Assembly (NCBI GenBank): GCA_035772405.1
Contig: JAYKKM010000043.1
Coordinates: forward strand, 2,401,501 to 2,465,500
Reading direction: 5' to 3'
Length of the DNA: 64,000 nt
Origin: Chrysogorgia sp. JL179-B06
Taxonomy: Eukaryota; Cnidaria; Anthozoa; Scleralcyonacea; Chrysogorgiidae
Each line of letters starts with the position of its first letter. Positions within the stretch are counted from its first letter, which is position 1. The notes beneath the pieces were generated by a model. The model saw only the letters and a program-made list of their open reading frames with translations. It was not told the origin of the DNA and searched no databases. Positions 36,018 through 47,439 of this stretch are shown piece after piece. The position numbers were made by a program, and so were the translations under genes.

Positions 36018-36691
36018 GCACCAGTCAATTGAAACTACGGCCCCCCGACCCCCGGGGAATAGCGGGGCATTTAACATTCCCTAGTGTTAATCCCCGGCTA
36101 TTTCCCCCGCCATCGGTGGAACCCCCGGTGTTAAAAGCCCCGGTACCAAGGGGATCATTGAACCAAACTTTAATAAAATATATCAAGATACAATATAAAC
36201 AAATAAAATAATACGTAAATTTAACACGAAACGGGTATAGAAGTAATGCGAGCAACAAAGTCACAGCAACTTACAACAAAATTTGATTTCAACACATGTT
36301 AATTCGCAATATTGATAAATGTTATCTCAGGTCTTGCAAATTGAAATCAGATTTTGTTGCAAGTTGCTGCAATTTTGCTCCTCGTATTTCTTTACCTTAA
36401 TAAACATGTGAAAGTTCAGTAAAAATTTGACAGTATAAACCGGAGTTTTGAATCCGCCATGTTGCCAATACGAGCGATTTTTATGATTTTTTTCATTTGG
36501 ACCCAGTCCTTCCTTACTATGGCCGAGCGTTAAATCCCCGCTACATTTCCCCGCTAAATTATTAACCTTGTTAAATGCCCCGTACCCCCGGGGAAATGTG
36601 TTGTTAAATAGGCGTATTCCACGGCTATTTCCCCGTTAAAGCCCCGCTACGCCCCGGGGGTCGGGGGGCCGTAGTTTCAATTGACTGGTGC
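36018..36691. mobile_element. GC-rich inverted-repeat element nested in the hAT-like copy
   Basis: TIRs of about 40 bp (gcaccagtcaattgaaacta ... ccccccgacccccgggg) at both ends; attat is duplicated on each side (36013-36017, 36692-36696). Internal 'cccggcta', 'ccccgctac', 'ttaaatgccccg' words are repeated. It is strikingly GC-rich compared with its surroundings. No ORF. Confidence 0.75.
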
Positions 36692-36859
36692 ATTATTTAC
36701 TGTTGCGCAGTTAGAGTTTTCGTGTTTTAAAGCATTTTCTCCTTCGGGATCGGACAATTATTTTTATTACGAGAAAGAGAGGACACGCGAAGCATTTTGA
36801 GAGAGAAATTGTAGTTGTTTGGCCCCAAATTCTTGTGAAAAACGGAATTTGCGAGATCG

Positions 36860-37014
36860 ATGGTACGAGCTCTCAGTATCGGTGATAACAACTTTGAACT
36901 GATGAAGGCCGTTATCATTCAGAATTTACTCAGAATATGGAACACTGCTAGAGGACTAAAAGAATTCGGAAAATTTGATCAACTGAACAAGCTTTACTAC
37001 GGACAACCGCTATG
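36860..37014 (+). CDS. Candidate first exon, unknown family
   Basis: ATG at 36860, then MVRALSIGDNNFELMKAVII ... NKLYYGQPL, ending at a GTAAGT donor at 37015. Codon content looks coding, but the next exon was not found and I do not recognise the family. It lies within the 3-kb hAT-like element. Confidence 0.3.
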
Positions 37015-37521
37015 GTAAGTCTTGAAATATAGCTATTTCGATTATTGTATGAGTTGAGTACACTCACACTGTACTTGTGAGTTGTGACTAAAAAGTATAT
37101 TTTAGTATGATGTATTAAAGTCCGAATTAGATTACCCCATCTGGTAGATTTTATGAATGCATGGACAACCTATTTTAATCATTACCCCGAGTTTTCTTTG
37201 AGTAAAAATATATTGTTTATTAAACTCGGTTCATCTAAGAGTGTATCTATTAATATTATTATTATTATGTATATTTCTTAATTCGAAATCACAATGAAAA
37301 GTTCAGCCAGATGCAAAAAAATTGCAATTGATAATCACTATTTGGTCTATTTTTGAGAGTGTTGACTGTGTACATGTTGGTGCGGTCAGAGACGTATTCT
37401 TGTAAATCATGTATTTGAGATAACCTGTATGTGCACCAGTTTTATTGATCTATTCGACAAAATTGTTTGTAAACTTTTGAGTATATTTGGTGGTTCAAGG
37501 AACCGGTTTTAAAATCTTTAG

Positions 37522-37580
37522 CATCTTCCTTCTCTTTAACCATCTTTCTTCTCTTTAACCATCTTTCTTCTCTTTAACCA
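37522..37580. repeat. Three copies of a 20-bp pyrimidine-rich unit
   Basis: The word tcttctctttaaccatcttt is repeated head to tail. Confidence 0.85.
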
Positions 37581-37676
37581 ACCAGTGATAATGAATGTAT
37601 TCTTCATAAAGATTGCTGATGTTGGTAATAGTGACTGGCATTTTGATGGTCTCAGCGGTAGTCAGAGTCAGATACT

Positions 37677-37978
37677 CTAGGTTAGTGTAGTCTCGAGAAA
37701 GATTGTTGATGTTGGTGGTAGTGATGTTTCGACAGCCTGTGCAGTTAAACAGGACCAGTTTACTAAGTTTTTTCTTATTTTCTTTCCACAGAGATGCTGT
37801 GTGGCTTCCTTACCAAGGTGGTAAAGTCTGACTTTGCAGTAGCACTTGATGATTTGTTTGATGAGTCCATAAACATGGTTGTCATCAACTGCAGAGTCGA
37901 ACATATGGTCATATAATTCATTGAACAATGATGATATGTCTGATAAACATAAGTTACAGAAGTCAGAGAAAAGATTAA
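37677..37978 (-). CDS. Candidate exon of unknown family
   Basis: The minus strand reads DFCNLCLSDISSLFNELYDH then MFDSAVDDNHVYGLIKQIIK, CYCKVRLYHLGKEATQHL and CGKKIRKNLVNWSC. Regular spacing of hydrophobic and charged residues and conserved-looking Cys/His suggest real coding sequence. No start codon upstream, so it is an internal or terminal exon. Family not recognised. It sits within the hAT-like element, so it may be element-encoded. Confidence 0.35.
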
Positions 37979-39164
37979 ATTCTTAAACTTTTTCATTTAT
38001 ATATACAGAATCAAACTACACAAGAAAAAATACACAAGAATTGTAAAAATATTCTTTAATTGAATGATTTATGATTTACAAAGTTTGAAAACTGTAAATA
38101 ACACAGTTTAATTATATTCTGTATTAAGTTGTTATGTCACTTCACCTTTGAGTTCTTCCTTCATATATAGTTGTTTGATTTTCAACTACATGTACCTGTA
38201 ACATACAAATATCACATTAAAATTTACAAATACAGTAGTACTCACAAACAATTTCTCATAAAAATTACAGAATATTCTTAAATGCCACCACAACAAGTTA
38301 CACACACTGGACCTGGAGTATGTTAAAACAAACTGGCAAACTATTTTTATGATGCATGCTACAGCTAATTTTATGGAAGGCACCAAATATTAAATATTGC
38401 AAACTTTAAATAGAGTAAAACATGCTCCATGTACTGCTTGTCGAAATCTACGGCTACAACTACTGTACAAGCCAATCTCTCTTTTGTACCTTTAATTGCA
38501 CCTCTTTCGCTTTTGCAAATGATCTACCGATTGAAAACATTTCACAATTATAGTATTATCTCACACTTGTATTCTAACTTTCAGTTTATTCACGGTAGTG
38601 TTGTATTAAACCCTTTTCACGATTTTGAAGGTCGCTCGGCCCGCTGCGAAATTTCGTCAAAATGTCAACTTATTTACTTACCATTCAGTTTTCCTTCACG
38701 TTTTTAGATCCTCCATAGTTCCATGATGTGTCCTGTTGCTTGAAATACCAAAATGAATTTGCTTTGTTCGTTTATTTCGTGATTATATACGAAAACAACG
38801 ACTTCGCAACAGTAAAATGTATTAGCTCGCTCCTCAAAGTGGGACCTTCCAATATGGCGTCGCTCACAAAAAGGGCGTGACTTCCGGTTACATTTTCATT
38901 AAGGCGCTCAGTATAGGATGCACTATCCAGTCTATTTAGAGATCAGTGGTTGAGACAGTCGAACTACATTTAACCTGCGATCAGGCCCTATCCAAAAACG
39001 GAATGAGGGCCTGATACAAATGCTTGTTAAACCGCATGTATTCATACCAAATTTTGGTATTTTTCTGTGATTGGTCAGAATACAATTAGAATCAAATCGG
39101 CGTGTTTTGATTGGTTTTCATTAATTAAATAAACGTCCGGTTTCTTTCCTGAATCCTGATAGCG

Positions 39165-39825
39165 TGGGAAATATTATTATGCTGTGTTGACATTCATCCC
39201 GTGAAACTCTGTAATATTTATCATTATATGAAACGTTGTGTTTTTGTCTGATTTAAATCAATTCTGTATCGAAATGATCACTTGAATCTGGCGAATCGAA
39301 CGCTGTAGGTTTCGTCTACTTAAAATGTGAAGATCAGACGTTATACGAGAAAATGCGAAGCGATTAAAGCGAGACTCGTCTTTAAAATCAAAGGACATGG
39401 CTTCAAGATCTATTCGACGTTTACCCGGTGATTTAATGATTTTATGTCCATTAAACCGATGTAATTTCGTAACAGATATGTTTCGTATACCTTGCCGCTG
39501 ATTTTTATATAAGTTTTGACACACGATTGCCGTGTTTAGTGTTTACATTAAATTTCGACTGCGTGATTTTTCTTTGTCCCCTCATCAATCTTGCTACAAC
39601 TGCTCTCACAGTTCTGGCCCAACTCTACGCAACTACATTACTTCTAAAAGTTTCTCATCAGTAACCCGAGTAAACGCCTGGAAGTGCAAATTTTCGTACA
39701 TCTTCGGAATAAGCTTGTATATAAGCCAAAACCAGTGGGTAAAACCGCCAGAACGTCTTCACCACAACAGATTAGTCTTCTTTCACGGGATGAATGTCAA
39801 CACCGCATAATAATATTTCCCTGTT
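39165..39825. mobile_element. Nested inverted-repeat pair
   Basis: Gggaaatattattatgctgt and gacattcatcccgtgaaa (39167-39203) recur in reverse complement at 39781-39825. Either a nested insertion or the second TIR layer of the enclosing element. Confidence 0.6.
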
Positions 39826-40049
39826 CTTCGGCTGTTCATTCCGTCTTCATGATTGATCTCTCATCTGTGTATGATCTTGGAGAGAATATTTGCAATGATT
39901 TGCAGGTTTACAGGTCTCGGTAAACTTTTCCAACTGCGATTCATTGCCAATAAAACGAAAGTCTGAACTTCCGGCGTATTTTGATTGGCTCGATTTAAAG
40001 TGGGTGTGTCAAAGGGAGGAAAGCCACTCAACCAACATTTGTATCAGGC

Positions 40050-40125
40050 GTTTCTTTTCTCCCCTCCCTCCCCTCTCCCTTTTCCCCTCCCTTTCCCCTC
40101 CCCCCTCCCTTCCCCTCCGCCCCAG
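40050..40125. repeat. Polypyrimidine tract (CCCTCCC-rich)
   Basis: About 70 bp of C/T only on the plus strand. Confidence 0.9.
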
Positions 40126-40894
40126 AAACGCATGATCGCAGGTTAAACTACATTGGTCATTAAGGCGGGGTCTACCTAAATTTTTACCTCAGAGGCAAAA
40201 AAAATGTTTTCAACTTTTATGAAGCTTTAAATACTGGAAGAACATTTTCTGGTTGATTCACAGTTAAATTTTTTATTTTTATCTGTTTATAAGCATTTTA
40301 TCTACCTAGTGACTTAGTTTCCATAGCAACGCATTTAGCATTTTTTGTTTTCTTGCGCATTTCACCCCCCAGAAACGCAAAACAAAACTTTATGATCTAC
40401 TTGATCTACTTTTTCGGTAGCCTACGTCATAGTCTGTGAAATTTTGAAAATCACAGACTATGAACCAGCGCCGTTAATCGTGTTCTGTGACGTAGCTACT
40501 ATAAGGAATCTTTATAGTAGACCATGATTGGTCGCTTAGAAATTTTAGTTAATACGTGATATTCAATTGGTTAAGAACTACTTCCGTTTTCAATGTTTGT
40601 TGTTTACAACGTCACGAAGCAGAGCTGCCTCAACGTATTCTTTGTAAACGAGACTATTAAAAGAGTTTGCTAAAACTTTCGAAGGATGACTGTTTATAGT
40701 CGGCATAATTTTGGTTCGAGGATGATCAAACAGTCGAAGAGATGCGGGAATTGAATTGTTAATCATACGATATTTCCAGGTAGCCGTCGAGTGCCGATTC
40801 TCGTTATACTGTTTCTTTTAGCTTTTCAGCTTGTCCTATTTGTCTATTAGAACTTTTTATATGATTTCTTAAACTTTTAGTGAATACTCGTTAG

Positions 40895-41112
40895 TTGCTA
40901 TAAGCATAGACTTGCTCCAAGTCTGCCTCTGATTGTTTCGGGTTTATTTAAAGACGTGTTTGTTTGAGAATACGGCTTTGTTTCGAGACAGGTTCTTTTC
41001 AAAACATTGAAACAAACCGTTTGAAACCAAACAACTCTCGAAATAAACCCGTCTTCTCGAAACAAACCCGAAGCAATCAAGAGGCAGACTTGGAGCAAGT
41101 CTATTATAAGGC
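40895..41112. mobile_element. Foldback element
   Basis: Agacttgctccaagtctgcc at 40909 is mirrored at 41083-41103 (ggcagacttggagcaagtct); the inner 'gggtttat', 'tttcgag' words are also paired. Confidence 0.7.
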
Positions 41113-42525
41113 ATAAGCACAATCTATAAGCATTGCGAATAATCGGCATAAATTACAGAACACACAATTTGGCTCTGATGCACAGACGCTACTTAGCGCC
41201 GCCTTTTTGCGCCCGCGAGCGTCTGTACGCAGGCTACTTTTTCGGTTGTTTTCTGGCCAAAACTGGTTCTGTTTCCTGGGAAATGGTGTATTGTTTTTAT
41301 TGTAGCATGCAAAAGTGCAGCCAAGAAAATACTCTTTTATACTTTTGTTATGCTTTGTGATGGTAACCAAGGTAGTAGATAGTTGCGATGGCAAAAATGA
41401 ACCCTTACATTCAGACATGGAAAACGTCAAGGAATGGTCAGGCAAATGTATATACGTGTCACTTTTAATTTGAATATCAGGAGTCTAAGTCATTCGTTTG
41501 CGACAAGTTTCGATTGGGGACGATTTAACGACAACTGTATCTCTGTTTACATAATTTTCGGTGGAATATATTTGTCAGGGGAACAAGGACCCGTTTCTTC
41601 TTTGGCTTGAATTGCCATTATCATTTTTGAAATTTAGCAAGCTAGCGGCGTAGACTGGTTTGCTTCGAGTTAAAAGAGAATGTCTAGTCTCGTGCGAAAC
41701 TGTTCACACCGTTGCACTGTTTACGTTTCATACGGATCGATTTTGTAATATCTCATCTTCAAAACTTTCGACTTGAATACCAAATCACTGATCGACATCA
41801 CGAAGTGATACAGTTACTTTTTATAGATTTTTTGCAAGTATTTTTTATAGCGTCAAATCCGTCAATCATGTTGTTGTTTTAAATCGGAGAAGAAGGTGAA
41901 AGGGACATGCAAATTGGCGCTCGAATTGAGGACAGCCCGTGGTTGTTATTAGTGTATAGACAGTACTAGTTCATTGTTAATATGCATAAATACATGTCGT
42001 GTACATGACCACTCTAAGCCGGGGAAACTAAAACCTATATTAAAGGCATTATACCATCAAAAATTTTGACATGAGCCGTAGCCCAATTTTAACAACTGGG
42101 GTAAATAATACCGTACTAAAACCGGAAGTCCAAAAGGGAACTCCAAATACACCTTAAGCGAGAGATTGCACGCTTTAACTCATCATTCTAAGTTTAAAAA
42201 AAATATTTTCTTCTACACTTTCGGCTCTAGGGTCGTGTTTATGTTTCACAACAATGGCGGACGCTACTAGTTTCCTACCGTCACAGCCTCCCTCGTTAGC
42301 AACAAAGCCAGAGGATCCCGTATATTCTTTTACAGGACCAGGGATCGGGTCATTGGTCTTAATGATGTCCTCGCCAACTGTGAAACACGGCAATGTGGAA
42401 ACTTAGCCCTACTAAATTAAAAGCAGTTTGATTCGCATCAAAAGCGTCCGCCCGTTGCAAAACATCTCTCGCTAACTCAAACCGAAATACACAATTTCAA
42501 ATATGTCCAACGACTGTTCACGTGA

Positions 42526-43210
42526 GGGTGAGGCTATTCTGCACTCAGTTGATGTAGTGACGTCATATCGACAAATCGTCGGAAAATGTTCGTAAATGTA
42601 GATAAATCAAGAAGATGCAACCATTAATTGAACTGCATGCCAGAAGAGTAAGGAGTTATTCTTCATCTTACAATTCAGAAGTACTAGTGGCGATGTTTTG
42701 ATTACTTGGATGTTTTCTATTTTTGATTACTTTATGTTTATATGTTGTTTTAATGTTTTTAGTGGCTCAGCGCTGCTACTGAGCCTACTCCAGTCATTCA
42801 GAGTCTTCAGACGGAAATAGAAAATAATATACTGTATACATATGCCATAAATATTAACTATACTTTGAAATGCTGCACTCAGTTGACGTATTATTCATTA
42901 TTTTGATTCAATCATAGCTTGGTCATAGGTGGAGAAACCTGTTTATTATACAGTCGTCAAGTTCCAGAGTAGCCATACACTGTAGGGAGGGACAGGACAT
43001 ACATCGATAAAACCGACAAAACAATTGCCCCCTTTTCCCACATTTTTAGTCTTTTGTTTACAAGTTCAAGCACCGATTCATTTTGAATTAAAATTCGCTG
43101 GGAATATTATATTTCGCGCAACGCGAAGATAGACCGAGCATTTCCCGACGAACTTCGTGAATTGTTCGTATGACGTCACTACATCAACTGAGTGCAGAAT
43201 AGCCTCACCC
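42526..43210. mobile_element. Inverted-repeat element with 10-bp target duplication
   Basis: Perfect TIRs of about 41 bp (gggtgaggctattctgcact ...) at 42526-42566 and 43169-43210. Gttcacgtga flanks both sides (42516-42525, 43211-43220). A 9-11-bp duplication suggests a Mutator-type (MULE) MITE. Contains the central E-box-like cacgtg in the duplicated target. Confidence 0.85.
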
Positions 43211-43220
43211 GTTCACGTGA

Positions 43221-44118
43221 CTACCGTAGCTATACTCGAAATCCAGGGGGGGCTAGTTTTATTTTTGTAGGGCCAACTGCGGGGCTAAAAATATGTATAT
43301 TATACGATACTAATTGCACAGGCATAAAAATTTAAAATTTCAATCTGGGTACGTACAGTACTTCATCACTTCATGTTATGGGATATAGTGGATTCACTGG
43401 GTTGGGGGGTTAATGTAAATAGGACTAAGGTTATACGGGCAAAGCAGTATATACAATGAAGAGAAACATCATTGCCGCTCTTCATCTCAACATTGAATTG
43501 AAACCCTTGCCAAACAACATCGCTTCTGCCCTACTTGGACCATAATTTGACCTTTGTTCTCGACTATAAACTTTAAAGCCATTTATCCGGGATTGCACTT
43601 TTTATACTTTGAGAAAGGATATCTCCGGAACGATTTAACCAATTGACATGAAATTTTCAGCATTTATGTATCTTACCATTTTATTCGGGATAAGCACAGG
43701 ATTTTTTTGTAGTACTAATAGAACTAATCTTATGGTCTAAAAACTGTTACATTTTTCCATCTTGTCTAGTGGTGTAAACAAATTCAAGTTGTTTTTAAAA
43801 ATTTTTTAAATCCTATGCTCATCCCGCAGTTTTGTACTTTCTGTATAAGAAACAAAAATAATTTTCAAATTTGAATAAATACGTGGGAAGATATCTTTTC
43901 TTGAACAGCCAGTAGCCACTCACAGCATGTGGCCTAATTAATTGACTGGTGTCAGGTTTCAATGGGACATATTGCTAAACCAATTATAATTTCGGATTCC
44001 TTGTTCATCTAGCTTTAAATTAATATATAGTTTGTCATGGTTCAGGTGAAATGCTTTTCTGTTATTGCAATTTTACTAACATTACTGTAAAATTGTGCTG
44101 TTCAGGTAGACCCCCGCC
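43221..44118. other. Interior of the TTAA element, no gene
   Basis: No motif-bearing ORF; ordinary AT-rich sequence. Confidence 0.4.
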
Positions 44119-44718
44119 TTAACTATCGGGACAAACCTCCTTTTGGAGTATGTTATTGAGGGCGGACGCCATATTGTTTTGTACGTTGCTTTTACGTTGT
44201 ACGAGCTTGTGTTATAGTTCTAACTTGTTATCGTGTGAATAAAGTACTTTTAAAAGCTTGACACTGCAGTGATACTGTGATATATGTGATTCCTTGTAAA
44301 TATTAAACATTTATATTTCGTTTCGTGGATTATTATTTGGAGGCAATTCGCGAAAGTTTCTTAAAAAGTGAAGTAATTAGCAAGTTTGACACGAGTGAAA
44401 ATGAATGCTTTTGAAATGAACGAAACATAAACAGGTAGAAAAACATTTTTGGCATCAAATACTGTAACTACGAAATCGAAAAGTGTTCCCTATTTTAAAT
44501 GCCCAGCTAAAAAAGTCCTGAACTCGTTCCTAAGATGACGTCCCAGGACTCTTTAATTTGTGTTTATTTTCTTACAACTGGTCATGTTTAAAGAACTTAT
44601 ATCGCTAAAAACTATGGAGTTTTTATGCACTTTTAGGAGTCTGGGAATGGTCAATGGTTGCCTAGTACATTTCATTATATTTGCATGAAGTATTGAGGCA
44701 GAACAATACAAATACAAA

Positions 44719-45039
44719 ATGGCGGAAAGATTTCAGTTTCAATATATTGCTGGCCGCGCATTTCCCGCGGTTTCATCAGATGCTGTGAAAGATTTACTAA
44801 CGAAATGGTACGTCTTAGCCATATTGCTGGTTTCTACGCATCAATTTTTGTTATTGGTGCATTTCTGCACGAATGGCTTGTAGCCGTAGCCCGTACTTTC
44901 TCTGTGACACAGTGACAGTGACAGTTTAACACTATTATTTCAAACTTAAATTTGAAGGGGAATGCAAGGACAGATGAAACTACAGATGTTTACTTACAAC
45001 AAGCTATTTCAACAATACGAGAAAAACGAGTTTGCCATG
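44719..45039 (+). CDS. Candidate two-exon gene start, unknown family
   Basis: Exon 1 44719-44807 (MAERFQFQYIAGRAFPAVSS, DAVKDLLTK) ends in TG|GTACGT; exon 2 44958-45039 after ttgaag (completes Trp, then GMQGQMKLQMFTYNKLFQQY, EKNEFAM) ends at ATG|GTAGGT. Joining keeps the frame. The acceptor has a poor pyrimidine tract and no third exon is seen, so this is a weak model. No family recognised. Confidence 0.3.
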
Positions 45040-45472
45040 GTAGGTGCAATGACATTTCATTATTTCAATGAGTTATCAGTGATGTTTATTAACACACTGT
45101 CACACTATTGATCGAATTCAGTTGTCATGGACTGAATAGCCATTCAAGTGTGCATTACATCAATTTTCAATATGTACCATAACTTAGTTAAATATTTTGA
45201 GTGTTTATGTTTCCAGTTTTTTATCAAATTAGTTTCCTAACTACAGTATAGGCCCGACTGAGGAGCTGGGTAATGGCAAATGAGTGCTGAAATACGACAT
45301 ACACATAAATGATTTGTCTTGAAAATATGCTATGACCATGCATCGATTTTGTTAAGAGAATGTTGGGTACGTGTGGCAGCACATGCAACATCGTAAACTA
45401 TCAAACAATACCTCACATGCATTTGGTGCAAATGTTAGCGTGCATGGGAATACACAAAACTTAATTTTGTTA

Positions 45473-45522
45473 ACAGGGGGGGTCTTACCGAACGCACCCC
45501 CCCCCCCCCCCCGGTACGAGGT
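45473..45522. repeat. G-run and C-run (gggggg... / ~18 C)
   Basis: A homopolymer C run at about 45504-45522 preceded by a G run at 45475-45481. Likely length-variable and error-prone in assembly. Confidence 0.85.
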
Positions 45523-45580
45523 TGACAATGGGCTTGTTTATCTTAAAAAGTCTAGTAAATATTACCTGACCTACTGTAAC

Positions 45581-46031
45581 CAGGGTTCGTGCTACTCCTT
45601 GAACTCCTTGAATACTACTTGAATTAATGTCTGACTTTCAAGGGTGCTTGAAAAGCCCTTGAAATTTACAGTTTTTAAGAAACTCCTTAAATACTCCTTG
45701 AATTTTTATCAAACATAACTTTATAATATATTTTCTTTATATAAAAGTAAAATCTTTAAATCCATAGTTTAAAATTTTCTTACTTGTCATCACTCATCAT
45801 TACCGGTAAGTCATGCTATAAACTCGAGAAACTGACAACTTGTAAAATGTTACATCAAGTAGGTTAGGGAGCTACACTGGTCAATAAATTGCGGGCTCGG
45901 TTTTCCCGCCATTTTGTTATTTTTCGTTGTTCAGAACACCCCAAATACTCCTTGAAATCATGCTATTTGACTCCTTAAAAACTACTTAAATACTCCTTGA
46001 ATTTAACTTTTCAATACCAGCACGAACCCTG
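45581..46031. mobile_element. hAT-like MITE rich in 'actccttgaat'
   Basis: The ends cagggttcgtgct and agcacgaaccctg are inverted; flanking tgtaacc is repeated on both sides (imperfect 8-bp duplication). The interior is a diffuse repeat of actccttgaata. No ORF. Confidence 0.7.
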
Positions 46032-46960
46032 TGTAACCTTACAGATAAATTTGTTCAGAATGTTCCTTGCAGAAATCACTGGAAATACACTCCTGGGGCT
46101 TTCAAAATTCAATTTTCTGGGGAATGCCCCCGGACTTACCTAGAGAGGTTCCTGAGAACACAAACTTCACAGGGTTTGTCGTACTGCCCTGTATTACTGT
46201 TTGCATACGGCTATGTCTACAGTTGCCCAAGTGTGCAGCCCCTGGGAGATGTTCTGTGCTTCTGCATCTGACATTTTAAGGCTTATCTATTCCTACTGTA
46301 AGATCTCAGCAAAGTATGCCCAACTCTGCAGTCTGGACTATAGGGCTGTCCACCAATCTTTGAATATTTGGTATTTAATTACACATCTTACTATTTGGTT
46401 AGCAATTGCACAATGGAAATATTTGGTTACTAACTGAATAGAGCAAATAAAAATCTATCTATTTATTTATAGCGTGAATTTATAATGTTCATTTGTTTAC
46501 ATGTTTGAGCACACTTTATAAATGCCAAAATGCCTGAACTTAAATGCCTGAATTTAAATGCCTCCCCTAAACTTTTTGTGGTGGCTCGGGTGACCAAGGG
46601 GAGCTGCTACTCTATGCTAAAATTACTATAAGTCACTCCAAGGTAAATAGAAGTGAAAAAATTAGATTTAGGCTCTGAATCTTAGACCACTAGTGTGCAT
46701 TACTGTATGTGGAGACACAGATGCAAGTATGGAAACAGGTGCTTTAAATTGGTCAAACTTCAATGCAATATATGGGGTTCCCTTTGTACTACTGTAGCTC
46801 CTTTGTGCTGAAAACTGATTCAGATACTAAACCTTTCATAAATGTTATAATCTACTTATTAGTTTTGACTCGCAAAAGGTTTGGTGTCTGAACTAGGCCT
46901 TTGAATAATTGGTTGTCAACAAGTATTCACATAATATTATTCACATAATGCCCTTCAAAA
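46032..46960. other. Stretch without a supported gene
   Basis: Only short motif-less ORFs. Confidence 0.4.
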
Positions 46961-46964
46961 AGTT

Positions 46965-47010
46965 TGAAGGAAAAGTTATGGTAAATTATGAGTTTCAAAT
47001 CGTATACTTT
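46965..47010. repeat. Isolated arm of the SINE-composite family
   Basis: Gaaggaaaagttatggtaaa ttatgagt matches the outer arm of 53571-53845. Confidence 0.5.
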
Positions 47011-47439
47011 CAAGCCCAACAAGGTCCGAATTTTACAGAGGCCATTGTCGTGAGCTTAGCCACAAGTTCAGTATATATGATGCCACTGATGAAACAGGGT
47101 TATTGGAGGATTGGTGCCAAGCCAAAGGGGGAGCCACTAGAGCCCACCTCCATGCACCAGTCACACTGTCAAAGCAGTGGAAATATATATAATACCTTAT
47201 CTTTTTCAGGAGTGGGTGGGTGGGTCAACACAGCGCAAAGCAAGAAATCACAAATACAGGTATCAGCGAATACTGTAGAAACAGTAGCATGCGCAAAACC
47301 AGTCCTCAGACCACACCGACAAGACTGATGAGCACTAGGTGCCCCCGCATATTATAAATAGGAGACCGCTGATTAACATTATCTCCTTTTCTACTTGCCT
47401 AAATTACATTTCGCCTAATTAAAAAAGAGATTGCCAATT

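Larger units (their letters stand above)
35917..38948. mobile_element. 3-kb hAT-like element with perfect 8-bp target duplication
   Basis: The ends cactgatct.ata.tagactgg and the reverse complement at 38917-38948 are TIRs shared with the 301-bp MITE at 33885-34185. Gttgagac flanks both ends (35909-35916, 38949-38956). Inside are a nested GC-rich element, two candidate exons (36860-37014 plus, 37677-37978 minus) and a small minisatellite. No hAT transposase (BED/hATC) is recognisable, so this may be a cargo-bearing or degenerate copy. Confidence 0.85.
38971..40145. mobile_element. TIR element with 9-bp direct flanks, abutting the hAT-like copy
   Basis: The ends taacctgcgatcagg and cgcaggtta are inverted; aactacatt flanks both sides (38962-38970, 40146-40154). 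It lies only 14 bp beyond the target duplication of the 35917-38948 element. Inside are a second inverted repeat (39165-39825) and a polypyrimidine run. ORFs at 39258-39524 and 39532-39923 have no motif. An 8-9-bp duplication is compatible with hAT- or Mutator-type elements. Confidence 0.75.
40164..44118. mobile_element. ~4-kb element flanked by TTAA with short TIRs
   Basis: TTAA at 40160-40163 and 44119-44122 flank inverted ends (ggcggggtctacct... and ...aggtagacccccgcc). TTAA duplications are typical of piggyBac and Kolobok superfamilies. No transposase was recognised; the interior holds two nested foldbacks (40895-41112, 42526-43210) and short ORFs without motifs (e.g. 41104-41445, 42175-42393 minus). 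Probably a long non-autonomous or decayed copy. Confidence 0.6.

Noticed and set aside
42175..42393. 72-aa minus-strand ORF within the TTAA element
   Set aside because: Somewhat protein-like, but no splice signals or family pattern; too weak to list as a gene.
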